The notes under the pieces were generated by a model. That model searched no databases, was not told where the DNA came from, and saw nothing but the letters and a program-made list of their open reading frames with translations. The translations under genes and the position numbers were made by a program. Shown here piece by piece: positions 47,761 to 56,040 of a DNA stretch of 64,000 nucleotides. Source of the DNA: a virus; the IMG/VR virus record IMGVR_UViG_3300045012_000235, positions 60,601 through 124,600 of that record. One strand, 5' to 3'. How positions within the stretch are numbered: position 1 is the first letter of the stretch; each line of letters starts with the position of its first letter.

Positions 47761-49157
47761 GTGGCAGAGGGAACGCGACCCCTTCAAGCTCGCGACGGAT
47801 CGGCCCAGGCCGTATGATTCGCGAAGTCCACGTGGCAGAGGGAACGCGACCCCTTCAAGCTCGCGACGTCGATCGTCGCGAGCTTGCCCGCCAGCTCGAC
47901 GTCGTGGCAGAGGGAACGCGACCCCTTCAAGCTCGCGACTGGTGGTGGGCCGTCGCTACTCGGTTGGCTGGGCGCACGTGGCAGAGGGAACGCGACCCCT
48001 TCAAGCTCGCGACCGAGCAAAGGACGCTCTCTGCATCATCGACGACTTGTGGCAGAGGGAACGCGACTCCTTCAAGCTCGCGACTCATGGTGAGACGGGC
48101 GGTCTGCGCCAGCCAAGCGCAGCGTGGCAGAGGGAACGCGACTCCTTCAAGCTCGCGACCAGGCTTCGGTCGCACGGGCTCGATTGCGTCGCAGAGGTGG
48201 CAGAGGGAACGCGACCCCTTCAAGCTCGCGACCGGGGTACTGTGACAGACGACAAGGACGTTGACGAACCGGTGGCAGAGGGAACGCGACCCCTTCAAGC
48301 TCGCGACGAGAGCCTCACGTAGATGGCGACGCGGGTCGGAAGCGCGGCAGAGGGAACGCGACTCCTTGCAAGCTCGCGACTTGAACGTGAGGACGCCCCA
48401 CTGCTGGCTGCCGCCCGGTGGCAGAGGGAACGCGACTCCTTCAAGCTCGCGACACCGTCGCCGTCGTTGCGCCGCCTAGCATGGCGTCCGGTGGCAGAGG
48501 GAACGCGACTCCTTCAAGCTCGCGACATCGCTGTAAGAATCTCGACCCGTCGCAGGCGCCCGGGTGGCAGAGGGAACGCGACTCCTTCAAGCTCGCGACG
48601 GGGAAACCGCTGGCGGGACGCTTTTGCCCCGTCTCGTGGCAGAGGGAACGCGACTCCTTCAAGCTCGCGACCGCATCAATCACGACGTGCCGCCGCCGCT
48701 CTCGCGCGTGGCAGAGGGAACGCGACTCCTTCAAGCTCGCGACATGGCGGTCGACGTGGAAAAGTCGCGCGTTACCCTGTGGCAGAGGGAACGCGACCCC
48801 TTCAAGCTCGCGACGTGCCGTAGGCAGATAGGTAGTTGCAGGCACCAGTTGTGGCAGAGGGAACGCGACTCCTTCAAGCTCGCGACTTCCGGCACGCCTT
48901 ACAGCTGCCCTGGGCGCGCTCGTGGCAGAGGGAACGCGACCCCTTCAAGCTCGCGACAGTCAACGGCGTGGCCGAACGAAGTGGCTGCGTTGCTCGTGGC
49001 AGAGGGAACGCGACTCCTTCAAGCTCGCGACGCCGTTACGCGCACCCACCCCTCACGCGCGTAGTTCGTGGCAGAGGGAACGCGACTCCTTCAAGCTCGC
49101 GACGACGAGAACATGAATGGTTCGTGGCAGGGGGAACGCGACTCCTTCAAGCTCGCG
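47761..49157 (+). CRISPR. CRISPR array, 20 repeats and 19 spacers
   Basis: 36-base repeats begin at 47761, 47832, 47904, 47978, 48049, 48124, 48197, 48272, 48344, 48418, 48491, 48564, 48636, 48708, 48779, 48851, 48922, 48996, 49068 and 49124. Spacers are 35-39 bases, except the last (20). All spacers differ. Repeat positions 14-18 (CGCGA) can pair with 30-34 (TCGCG), placing a hairpin just before each spacer, as expected for a type V 5' handle. Position 20 is C or T between copies. Repeat 9 has T2 changed to C and an inserted G; repeat 20 has A8 changed to G and lacks the end. The degenerate end is distal to the effector gene, so the array reads in the same direction. No match to the rest of the window was noticed by eye. 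Confidence 0.97.
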
Positions 49158-49168
49158 TAGAGGGAATG

Positions 49169-49198
49169 TTCTTCTGCAGGACAATGATGCGCTATCCT
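49169..49198 (+). promoter_or_regulatory. candidate promoter just past the array
   Basis: TTCTTC (49169-49174), 18 bases, TATCCT (49193-49198); ATG at 49207 is eight bases on, so a leaderless transcript is likely. Confidence 0.35.
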
Positions 49199-49206
49199 CC
49201 CAGGGC

Positions 49207-49611
49207 ATGGCATCCTCCATCGCTGAAGCTTTCAAACAAGCCATCCTCACGAAGCGACCTGTCCGTCAAGATCCAAACCTTGCGCTTGTCGCGCACTGCA
49301 TCGCGCAAGCGTTGGCGCTGACGCCCACCGAGCTCGCCAAGGTGACCGCCGGCGTGCGCTCCGGGATCGCGAGCGGCGCCCTCAAGGTGACGATCCCGCA
49401 CGACGGGACCGGGCGAATCGATGAGACCAAGCTGCCGCCGCTGCCCAAGCTGCCGAAGGCGACGATTCATCCTCAGCGACCCGGGGCAGCTGTCAGCGAG
49501 CGCCTGGTCTCCCGGCTCGTGTCGACGTGCGCGACCTTGACCGCGAAGGAGCTCACGCTCGTGACGCAGGGCGTGCGGGCGGGGTTGCTCGCTAGGGGCG
49601 CGAAGCCCTAG
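49207..49611 (+). CDS. hypothetical protein, 134 aa, internal duplication
   Basis: Two related helical halves: ALTPTELAKVTAGVRSGIASGA and TLTAKELTLVTQGVRAGLLARGA, joined by a Pro/Lys-rich linker. Looks like a duplicated small helical module. First gene after the array; whether it affects the CRISPR system is unknown. Its end overlaps the convergent gene by 20 bases. Confidence 0.5.
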   Translation: MASSIAEAFKQAILTKRPVRQDPNLALVAHCIAQALALTPTELAKVTAGVRSGIASGALKVTIPHDGTGRIDETKLPPLPKLPKATIHPQRPGAAVSERLVSRLVSTCATLTAKELTLVTQGVRAGLLARGAKP

Positions 49612-49840
49612 GTCGAGATCTCGGGCGGTAGAGGTGGCGATTCACGATGAGAGGAGCCGCCGCTCGAGGTTGCCGGCTCTCCATGTATTTCACTTCAGTG
49701 ACGGGGCCTGCAGGAGCAGCAGCGGCCGGGGCGACCTGGGTGACGTGAGGCAACTCGGCGGCCTGGGGCGCTTCGTGGTCCGGTGTAAGCCGCTTCTTGA
49801 GCGCGGAGAGCGTATCGTGGATACTTGTTTGAATGGACAT
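49592..49840 (-). CDS. hypothetical protein, 82 aa
   Basis: A helical start, then a Pro/Ala-rich disordered middle and a basic tail (RPRSRPRASRP). Only minus-strand gene in this stretch. Unknown. Confidence 0.4.
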   Translation of the reverse strand: MSIQTSIHDTLSALKKRLTPDHEAPQAAELPHVTQVAPAAAAPAGPVTEVKYMESRQPRAAAPLIVNRHLYRPRSRPRASRP

Positions 49841-49855
49841 GCGTGATGACTTTGC

Positions 49856-50683
49856 ATGCCGTGTGCCGCCATGTATGAGGTGAAACAGGCCGCCATAGCG
49901 CGCGCCATAGACGTTCTTCGAGGGGGACCGCTGACGGCTGCAGCGTTCGCGGTGAAGATGTGGCCGGACCGGGTCACGGGTCGGACTCCCGGTCAGCACT
50001 CGAAGATGGGGCACTCGTTTCTTCGTCGTCTCGGCGAATTGAACTACATCTCGCGCATCGGCGACCTGTGGACGGTAAGCGTTTTTGACGGCCGTACGGC
50101 CGGTGGACAGGCTGTGCACGGTGAGACAAACGGCTATCCATCAGCCAACGGATACCCTGTTGGACCACCGCCTGACGGCCATTCAACGGCGAATGGGTAC
50201 CCCGTGCAACATTCCACCGGGCAGGCAACGGGTCAGGCCATCGGACATGTGACCGAACAAGCAGAGAGACAACGGCTTCATCGGCTGGTCCAGCAGGCGG
50301 GTGAACTGCTACCGACGGTGACGCACGACGCGGTGTTCGGTGACCTCCGGATTCGATCGATCGCGGTCGACGCCGCGCTCGTCGAGGCGTGCGCGATCGT
50401 CGTGCTTTCCGGTCACCAAGCGAACGTCTATCCGCCCTGTTCGGCGCCCTCCATGCTCGTCGGTCTCTCGCCGGCGGAAGCGGCGCGAGTCCTTCTTTTG
50501 CGCTGGAATCAGTCGGGGCAGGCCCCCGAGCTGCCGCGAGCCGGCGCGTGGATCCGCGTCCCCGACGGGATCATCGCTTGCCCCGGCTTCTGGCGTCCCG
50601 CAGGCGCGTCCGTGGGTTGGATCGACCCAGAAGACGTCAGGGCGCGGGTCCAGCGCCAGAGGGCCGCTGCGGGGCTCGCGTAG
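49856..50683 (+). CDS. hypothetical protein with winged-helix-like N-terminus and NGYP repeats, 275 aa
   Basis: Residues 8-70 (AIARAIDVLRGGPLTAAAFAV ... FLRRLGELNYISRIGDLW) look like a winged helix. A linker carries three copies of NGYP(S/V). The C-terminal half is a separate folded domain (YPPCSAPSMLVGLSPAEAARVLLLRW). ATG at 49856 or 49871. Upstream of the integrase; may control it (inference). Confidence 0.5.
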   Translation: MPCAAMYEVKQAAIARAIDVLRGGPLTAAAFAVKMWPDRVTGRTPGQHSKMGHSFLRRLGELNYISRIGDLWTVSVFDGRTAGGQAVHGETNGYPSANGYPVGPPPDGHSTANGYPVQHSTGQATGQAIGHVTEQAERQRLHRLVQQAGELLPTVTHDAVFGDLRIRSIAVDAALVEACAIVVLSGHQANVYPPCSAPSMLVGLSPAEAARVLLLRWNQSGQAPELPRAGAWIRVPDGIIACPGFWRPAGASVGWIDPEDVRARVQRQRAAAGLA

Positions 50684-50769
50684 GGGTCTGGAGTGGCGGC
50701 GGGGAAGGGTCTAAACGAGCGGATTTGACTCCCAACCTTATCAGTCGAAGGTGCGCGGCCGTTTCGGCG

Positions 50770-50798
50770 TTGCGGAGCACGAAAAGGGGCATTATCGT
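50770..50798 (+). promoter_or_regulatory. promoter of the integrase gene
   Basis: TTGCGG (50770-50775), 17 bases, TATCGT (50793-50798). The ATG at 50813 has no ribosome site, so a short or absent leader is likely. Confidence 0.4.
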
Positions 50799-50812
50799 GG
50801 GCAAACCACAGC

Positions 50813-51916
50813 ATGACTCGACCACTTTTGCCTACACGGGAGACGTATGCGGCGGTCGTCCTGCCCGGGATCCCGCTCCCTGCTATTGCGGTCCCGCATA
50901 GTGATGAGCCGCCCGCGGAGCGAATCTTCAAGCACTGGCTGGACGGTCGCGACCCAGCGACGATCGCTGGCTACCGGGGGGACCTAGCCGATTTGGGCGC
51001 CTTCATGCGGGACTCGAGCGGGAAGCCTCTCGTCCACCCGTCCGCTCGTCGGAGCCCTAAGGAGTCTGCGGCCGCCGCTAGGACGGCGATCGAGGCTCTC
51101 GTGTCGCTGGGCAATACGCAGGGGCCCACGATGGCGAATGCTTTCGTGCTGGCGTACCGAGCGCACCTTATCGGCGAGAAGGTTGCCCCCAGGACCGTCA
51201 ACCGTCGGCTGGCCGCGATTCGGTCGATGCTCAAGATGGCGCGATCGATCGGTTTCATCACCTGGACGGTCGAGATCGAGAGCATGAAGGTGGAGAGCGT
51301 CAAGGACACCCGTGGGCCCGGCCGGGACGCGGTTGCGATCATGATGGGAGCCCTGGTCAAGCGAGCGCATGGCGGCGACCGACACGCGTTCAGGGACCTC
51401 GCCATCTTGCGTCTCCTCTACGATCTGGGGCTCCGGCGGGGGGAGGTTGCCTCGCTCGATCTTGAGCATTGGGAGCCGACACGTCGGCGGCTCATGGTGT
51501 GGGGGAAGAAGCGTGCGGAGCGTGAACCCATCGACGATGTCCCGACCGAGACCGCGCGTGCCCTCGATGTGTGGATCAAGGTCCGGGGTGAAGAACCAGG
51601 GGCGCTCTTCATGTCGTTCGACCGGCGCATGAAAGGTCATCGACTGACCGGCTGGAGTATCTGGAGCACGATCACTGAGCTGGCCACCAGCCTCGGTTTG
51701 AACGCTCGGCCACACGGAGTCCGGCACACGGCCATCACCGAGGTGCTCAACGAGAGTCGGGGCGACGTCCGGGCCGCGCAACGGTTTTCCAGGCACAAGC
51801 GGCTCGAGACCTTGCAGGTGTACGACGACAACCGAGAGAACCTCGGAGGGCAGCTCGCTGCGAAGATCGCAGCGGACATGCCGGGACTCGACGAGAAGGA
51901 GGAGATTTCACGATGA
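50813..51916 (+). CDS. int: tyrosine recombinase / integrase (XerC/D-like)
   Basis: 367 residues. An N-terminal SAM-like core-binding domain (HWLDGRDPATIAGYRGDLADLGAFM) precedes the catalytic domain. First Arg is in DLGLRRGEVASL, Lys in VWGKKRAERE, H-x-x-R in ARPHGVRHTA, second His in FSRHKRLETLQ and Tyr nucleophile in QVYDDN. All catalytic residues are present. It implies site-specific integration or resolution, so the phage may be temperate. No att core could be identified in the 129-base gap upstream. Confidence 0.88.
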   Translation: MTRPLLPTRETYAAVVLPGIPLPAIAVPHSDEPPAERIFKHWLDGRDPATIAGYRGDLADLGAFMRDSSGKPLVHPSARRSPKESAAAARTAIEALVSLGNTQGPTMANAFVLAYRAHLIGEKVAPRTVNRRLAAIRSMLKMARSIGFITWTVEIESMKVESVKDTRGPGRDAVAIMMGALVKRAHGGDRHAFRDLAILRLLYDLGLRRGEVASLDLEHWEPTRRRLMVWGKKRAEREPIDDVPTETARALDVWIKVRGEEPGALFMSFDRRMKGHRLTGWSIWSTITELATSLGLNARPHGVRHTAITEVLNESRGDVRAAQRFSRHKRLETLQVYDDNRENLGGQLAAKIAADMPGLDEKEEISR

Positions 51917-52392
51917 CCGTGAAGATGAGTCAACTGAGAATTACCAGGGACATGCTCGCAGCGTGGGCAGCCGAATGCGGGCTGGATCTCGTACCGAAGC
52001 CGCCGTACGTGCTCGAAGATCCGAGTCAAGGGATGGTTGACGAAGCCATGAGATCAGCGCAGGAAGACGATCGAATGAGAATGGTCGATGGGATCGCCAA
52101 AGTCTACTTCCTTCAGGAAAACGGAACTGGAGCCATCAAGATCGGGACGTCGAAGCATCTGAAGAAGCGTATCGACGAGCTGACTCGAGAACTCCCTTCG
52201 GAGTCCACTCTCCTAGCGACCACGGACGGATGGCGCGAGACGGAGTGGGTACTACAGCGCCGCTTCGTCCACGCTCGCATCCGCGGCGAGTGGTTCCGCC
52301 CGGTGCCCGAGTTGCTCGAGTACATCGCAGGCTTGAAGGCGGCAGAGTCGAGTTCCGCGCAGCCCAAGTTGGCGCAGGTGTCCAATGGCTAA
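51913..52392 (+). CDS. T5orf172 / GIY-YIG-like protein
   Basis: 159 residues. The C-terminal half VYFLQENGTGAIKIGTSKHL ... TEWVLQRRFVHARIRGEWFRP matches T5orf172 (MUG113), a GIY-YIG relative common in phages: first strand, KIG after a gap, R/E and the late W-F-R. Nuclease activity is expected but not certain. ATG overlaps the integrase stop. Confidence 0.75.
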   Translation: MTVKMSQLRITRDMLAAWAAECGLDLVPKPPYVLEDPSQGMVDEAMRSAQEDDRMRMVDGIAKVYFLQENGTGAIKIGTSKHLKKRIDELTRELPSESTLLATTDGWRETEWVLQRRFVHARIRGEWFRPVPELLEYIAGLKAAESSSAQPKLAQVSNG

Positions 52393-52558
52393 ACTCTTCC
52401 GCCTCTTCGAGGAAATTCCAGCCCGAAGCCGTTCTTGTGAAGTACCCCACGCCCCCAATGCAAAAACAATTGTCGCGATGCGTGAGGCGAGACGCGGAGG
52501 GCTTCCGCGTTTCAAGGATGTGCACGTGCTCTTGGCCGACCTAAATGCGGACGATTGA
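52385..52558 (+). CDS. RelB/DinJ-like antitoxin without adjacent toxin, 57 aa
   Basis: The C-terminal 30 residues (AKTIVAMREARRGGLPRFKD, then HVLLADLNADD) match the RelB/DinJ antitoxin tail, which wraps and blocks a RelE-type toxin. The N-terminal DNA-binding part is short. No RelE-like gene follows; the next gene is on the other strand. It may neutralise a host toxin. Confidence 0.6.
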   Translation: MAKLFRLFEEIPARSRSCEVPHAPNAKTIVAMREARRGGLPRFKDVHVLLADLNADD

Positions 52559-52591
52559 GCGGACCACCGCGTTTTCTCTTCCCGTCGATAA

Positions 52592-54265
52592 CTAGAGCAC
52601 GGCCGCCGGCGCAGCTCCCGAGCTCGGCGAGAGCGCCGCCAGCGCGGCATTGAGCGCCGCCGCAGTCTCCTGCGTATATTTCCCATCGGTCGAAATTTGC
52701 GAGTCGGCGCTCGCCGCATTCCACGCCCGCGCGAAGTTCATCACCGACCGGGTCGCGTACTGCGGCGCGCCGGTGCGGCGGAGGGAGCCGAGAAGATCGA
52801 GCGCCATCGCCTTGAGCACGTCGTCGTCCACGCTGCCGACGCCGGCCATTCCGACGCACGGCCGCACGGACTCGAGGGACAAGAGGTAGAGACCCCCGTC
52901 GGCGCCGCGAACCGGCACCGAACCGCCGCCCGACCCGCGGAGCGTATTGCGCACGGAGGCAAAGATCTCCGGCGGGAGGCGAATCGGATCGCCCCAGCTC
53001 GCGCACGAGACTTCGCCCGGTGCCACGATGACGTAAGGCCACCACGGGCCGCCGCCCCATCCCCAGCCACCACCCCAGCCCCCGTAGCCGCGACCGCGGA
53101 AGACGCGACGACCGCCGCCCCCGCCGTGCCAACCGCCCCCGCCACCGTGCCCACCACCGCCACCATGACCGCCGCCCCCGCCCCCGCGGCCGACGCCTGC
53201 AGTCGTTCCGCCCGCGTCCGGGTAGGGGCCGTACGCGCCTCCTCCTGCAGCGGGTGGTGCTGACGCGGGGGGAGGACCTGCAGGCGCCGCCGAAGGTCCT
53301 GCGGGCGATGCCGAGGGTCCTTTTGCAGGCCCTGACGGGGCGCCCGGGTGCGGGGCGGCGCTCTGCAGGTTGTGTCCGACGGCCATCGCCATCCCGGTCT
53401 TCAGCGAGTTCTTGACGTCAGCAGGGATCTTCGCGTTCTCGAGCGTTTGGTCGGCGAGCGCGTGCTGCCCGGCCGAGGTTCCGATCCCGCCCGCGGAGTT
53501 GACGGCCGCCTGTGCGCTCGCGGGCAGCGACGCCATTGCGGCACGGAGCGTTGCCGGATCGGGCACCTTGCCCTGCGAGAGGGACTGCGAAATTTTCAAG
53601 CCGTTGCCGATCATCGTCTTGGCGGACGCATCGAGCCCTGGGATCGCGGACAGCGCGCCCATCGGGTCCTTGCCGTCCATTGCCGCGAACCCAACCGCGT
53701 AGAGCGCCTTGCCGGTTGGGCCGCCGGCGACGCTGTCGGCGACTCCGGCAATGAGTGCCGGGTCGATAGCTTGTCCGCTCGCGAGCGCTTGCCCGGCTGC
53801 GACGGCGCCCGAAGCACCATCCCCGATCGCAGCCGTGTTGCCTTGCACGATCGACGCGTAGGACGCTGCCGTTCGGTACACCTTGATCTCGTGCGAGAGC
53901 TGGTCTTTGGCGGCCTGAACGATGTTCTGGCCGTGCGCTATTTTCGACGCGTACTCGAGCGGAATCCGAACGCCTGCCGTCACCGTCTCGTAGGTCTCTT
54001 GGAGAGCTTTGCCGACGTACGGGATTTTCCCGAAGTCGATGTGGATCTTGGGGAGGCCGATGTGGAAGCCTTCGACACCGACTGGCTTCCACTCGCGTGG
54101 CCAGCACGCGAGCCCGGTGCCGACCGAACCGTCGCCGGTACCGAGCCTGTCTGCGATGGAAACGTTCGGGCCCTCATCCGGTCCCCACGGTCGGGGCGGG
54201 CAGTTGTACGGGAGCGTCGGGCAGAAGTTCTCGCCGAGGCCAATGCCGTTTCGGTAGAGGGTCAT
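52592..54265 (-). CDS. glycine-rich virion-type protein with peptidoglycan-binding-like C-terminus
   Basis: 557 residues from ATG with AGGAGCA upstream. An N-terminal cysteine-containing segment, a helical middle (about 120-320), a Pro/Ala stretch, a long Gly/His/Trp repeat region (GGGGGHGGGGG; GGWGGGWGWGGGPWWP) and a C-terminal domain ending STDGKYTQETAAALNAAL. That ending resembles the dGxxGxxT..A motif of peptidoglycan-binding domains. Probably a virion protein that touches the cell wall at entry. Confidence 0.5.
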   Translation of the reverse strand: MTLYRNGIGLGENFCPTLPYNCPPRPWGPDEGPNVSIADRLGTGDGSVGTGLACWPREWKPVGVEGFHIGLPKIHIDFGKIPYVGKALQETYETVTAGVRIPLEYASKIAHGQNIVQAAKDQLSHEIKVYRTAASYASIVQGNTAAIGDGASGAVAAGQALASGQAIDPALIAGVADSVAGGPTGKALYAVGFAAMDGKDPMGALSAIPGLDASAKTMIGNGLKISQSLSQGKVPDPATLRAAMASLPASAQAAVNSAGGIGTSAGQHALADQTLENAKIPADVKNSLKTGMAMAVGHNLQSAAPHPGAPSGPAKGPSASPAGPSAAPAGPPPASAPPAAGGGAYGPYPDAGGTTAGVGRGGGGGGHGGGGGHGGGGGWHGGGGGRRVFRGRGYGGWGGGWGWGGGPWWPYVIVAPGEVSCASWGDPIRLPPEIFASVRNTLRGSGGGSVPVRGADGGLYLLSLESVRPCVGMAGVGSVDDDVLKAMALDLLGSLRRTGAPQYATRSVMNFARAWNAASADSQISTDGKYTQETAAALNAALAALSPSSGAAPAAVL

Positions 54266-54275
54266 GGTGCTGCTC

Positions 54276-55427
54276 CTATTTCTTGCCGCTCGCCTTGATG
54301 ATCGCGATCGTGCCGCCCACGGCCGCCACGACGCCGACGCCAATGCCGACCTTCGCGAGGGTGGACATGCCCGGCTTGGCGTCGCCGGCAGGCTGCACAG
54401 CGGCCGAGGGGTCCGCCCCTGCATCCGGTGCAGCGGAGGCTGCCGCGGTATCCGACGACGCTGAGGGGTCGCTCGACGGCGCAGCCTTGCCGTTTGACGC
54501 CGCGGGCGCATCGCCACCGCCGGCGTCGTCCTGCTCCGGCGGAGCGACTTGCAATACGTTGATGTGTGCTGTCCACCACGCGGGCTGAGCGCCCCACTGG
54601 CGGTTCCACTGGCGAGCACCGAACCATGCCGGTCGCCGGCCCCACGCGGGCAGCCATCGTGTGGCGCCAAATCCCGCGGGGCGAGTGCCCCACTCGGGTC
54701 GCCACGCGTGCGCGATGACCTTTTCGCGAGCGGCGAGGCGGATTGCGGAGCTGACCGCGGGGTGCCGGATGGCGATTGCACCATGCCCGCGCTGCACGGC
54801 GTTTGTGGCTTCGCGCACAGCCAGCGCGTGGACTTGAGCCAAAGGCGTCCCAGGGCGGATGGGCGCGTTCACAGCTGCGCGGATCGCGCCTGGCACAGCG
54901 GGATGTTCCTCGACGATGGCGAACCGCGCACCGACGCCGAACCCAGAAACGGGACTACCGTTTAGGAAGACAGTGTCCGTGCTCATTGGATGCTTCTTGG
55001 GGGGTGGCGCAGATTCGTCGGGAAGGTCGGTGCAGAGGGGATCTCCCGGCGCGCATGTGGCTACTGAATCCATGAGGGCTCCTGATACTGTTGATGGTTC
55101 CTCGCCCCACCCGTCGGGTGGATCGGCGATGGGGACTTTCTTGCCGGCCGAGTTGACTGTTGTCGGAACGTACACGCTCGTTCCCTTGTGAGGTGTCGAG
55201 GGCCAGTCCGGATGCGCGCCAAACCATGTGTGCGTCTGGATCTGCGCGATGACAGGGTGCCCGTCGACCACGTCTGTGATGATGGTCCCGAGCGGGTACT
55301 TCAACATGTCGACGGACCACTTCGTGAGCGCGGCCGATCCGGGCCACGGCCACGAAGCGACAGTGCCCGGGATAGGGGGCAGCGCGTCGCCAAACTTGTA
55401 CGTCTTTTGCGGCTGATTGGCGAACAT
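54276..55427 (-). CDS. virion-associated protein with C-terminal membrane helix, 383 aa
   Basis: N-terminal 120 residues are beta-rich, the middle has repeats of a WG-type phrase (RPEWGTRPAGFGATRW, LPAWGRRPAWFGARQW, NRQWGAQPAWW), then an acidic Ala/Asp-rich linker and a membrane helix (about 355-376) ending KASGKK. The tail-anchor layout repeats in the genes at 56037 and 56925. Confidence 0.5.
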   Translation of the reverse strand: MFANQPQKTYKFGDALPPIPGTVASWPWPGSAALTKWSVDMLKYPLGTIITDVVDGHPVIAQIQTHTWFGAHPDWPSTPHKGTSVYVPTTVNSAGKKVPIADPPDGWGEEPSTVSGALMDSVATCAPGDPLCTDLPDESAPPPKKHPMSTDTVFLNGSPVSGFGVGARFAIVEEHPAVPGAIRAAVNAPIRPGTPLAQVHALAVREATNAVQRGHGAIAIRHPAVSSAIRLAAREKVIAHAWRPEWGTRPAGFGATRWLPAWGRRPAWFGARQWNRQWGAQPAWWTAHINVLQVAPPEQDDAGGGDAPAASNGKAAPSSDPSASSDTAAASAAPDAGADPSAAVQPAGDAKPGMSTLAKVGIGVGVVAAVGGTIAIIKASGKK

Positions 55428-55429
55428 GG

Positions 55430-55741
55430 CTACGCTCCCATCCTACCACTGGTCTTGAGCTTCCAGGCGGCCCACGCGAGCACAAACGTTTCGATGGCGA
55501 GCGAGCCGGCGATGGCGTTGCGGACCACGTGCGTACGCTCGCCGGCGACCAGGAGCCCTGCCCCGACGAGCACCGAACGAAGAAGAGTGTGTCCGATGGC
55601 GATGGGCAGCGCACCCGGGTCGCCGTTCAAGAGCGCGACGGCGCTCGATCCGGACGGAAGCGCCGGACACATGGCGGGCGGTTCGCCGAGACCGAATCCC
55701 GACGTTTGGCGACCGCCGCGTGAGATGGACTCTCCGATCAT
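55430..55741 (-). CDS. membrane protein, 103 aa
   Basis: ATG overlaps the upstream stop (ATGA). Two hydrophobic segments (about 43-64 and 73-93). In the virion block, so perhaps a membrane component of the particle or a lysis protein. Confidence 0.5.
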   Translation of the reverse strand: MIGESISRGGRQTSGFGLGEPPAMCPALPSGSSAVALLNGDPGALPIAIGHTLLRSVLVGAGLLVAGERTHVVRNAIAGSLAIETFVLAWAAWKLKTSGRMGA

Positions 55742-56040
55742 GAAGAAATCCTCGGGTTCATCCAACCTTCCACGGTGGCTCGCGACAGTGGCTCAAGTCC
55801 GTGTGCTGCGTCGTTCTTTGAGTTCCATCGGTATGCGCACGATCGGTAGCCACCGCCGGGTGCTGGAATGTAACCGTGGCACATGCGCGTCAAGGTCCCT
55901 TCAAACTTGGTGGATCGGCCACCCGAGTCGAGTCCTATGGCGTTCGGATTGATCGGCGTGTCACCCGGTCCGTCGAAGTTGTAGGAGGATCCCCACTCCG
56001 TGCAGCCGCACGCCGGGCATTTGAAGCCAGATCGTTTCAT
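55738..56040 (-). CDS. zinc-ribbon protein, 100 aa
   Basis: KCPACGCTEWGSSYNF at the start and RMCHG...YRSCAYRW supply four or more cysteines of a ribbon. Coupled on both sides. Function unknown. Confidence 0.5.
   Translation of the reverse strand: MKRSGFKCPACGCTEWGSSYNFDGPGDTPINPNAIGLDSGGRSTKFEGTLTRMCHGYIPAPGGGYRSCAYRWNSKNDAAHGLEPLSRATVEGWMNPRISS

Noticed and set aside
47549-49321. Several long open frames across 47.5-49.3 kb in all plus frames and on the minus strand, with a repeating RERDSFKLAT-like peptide.
   Set aside because: They are translations of the CRISPR repeats and random spacers; the peptide repeats because the repeat does.
50684-50812. Phage attachment site next to the integrase.
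   Set aside because: No tRNA-like segment or clear core with arm repeats could be recognised in this gap.
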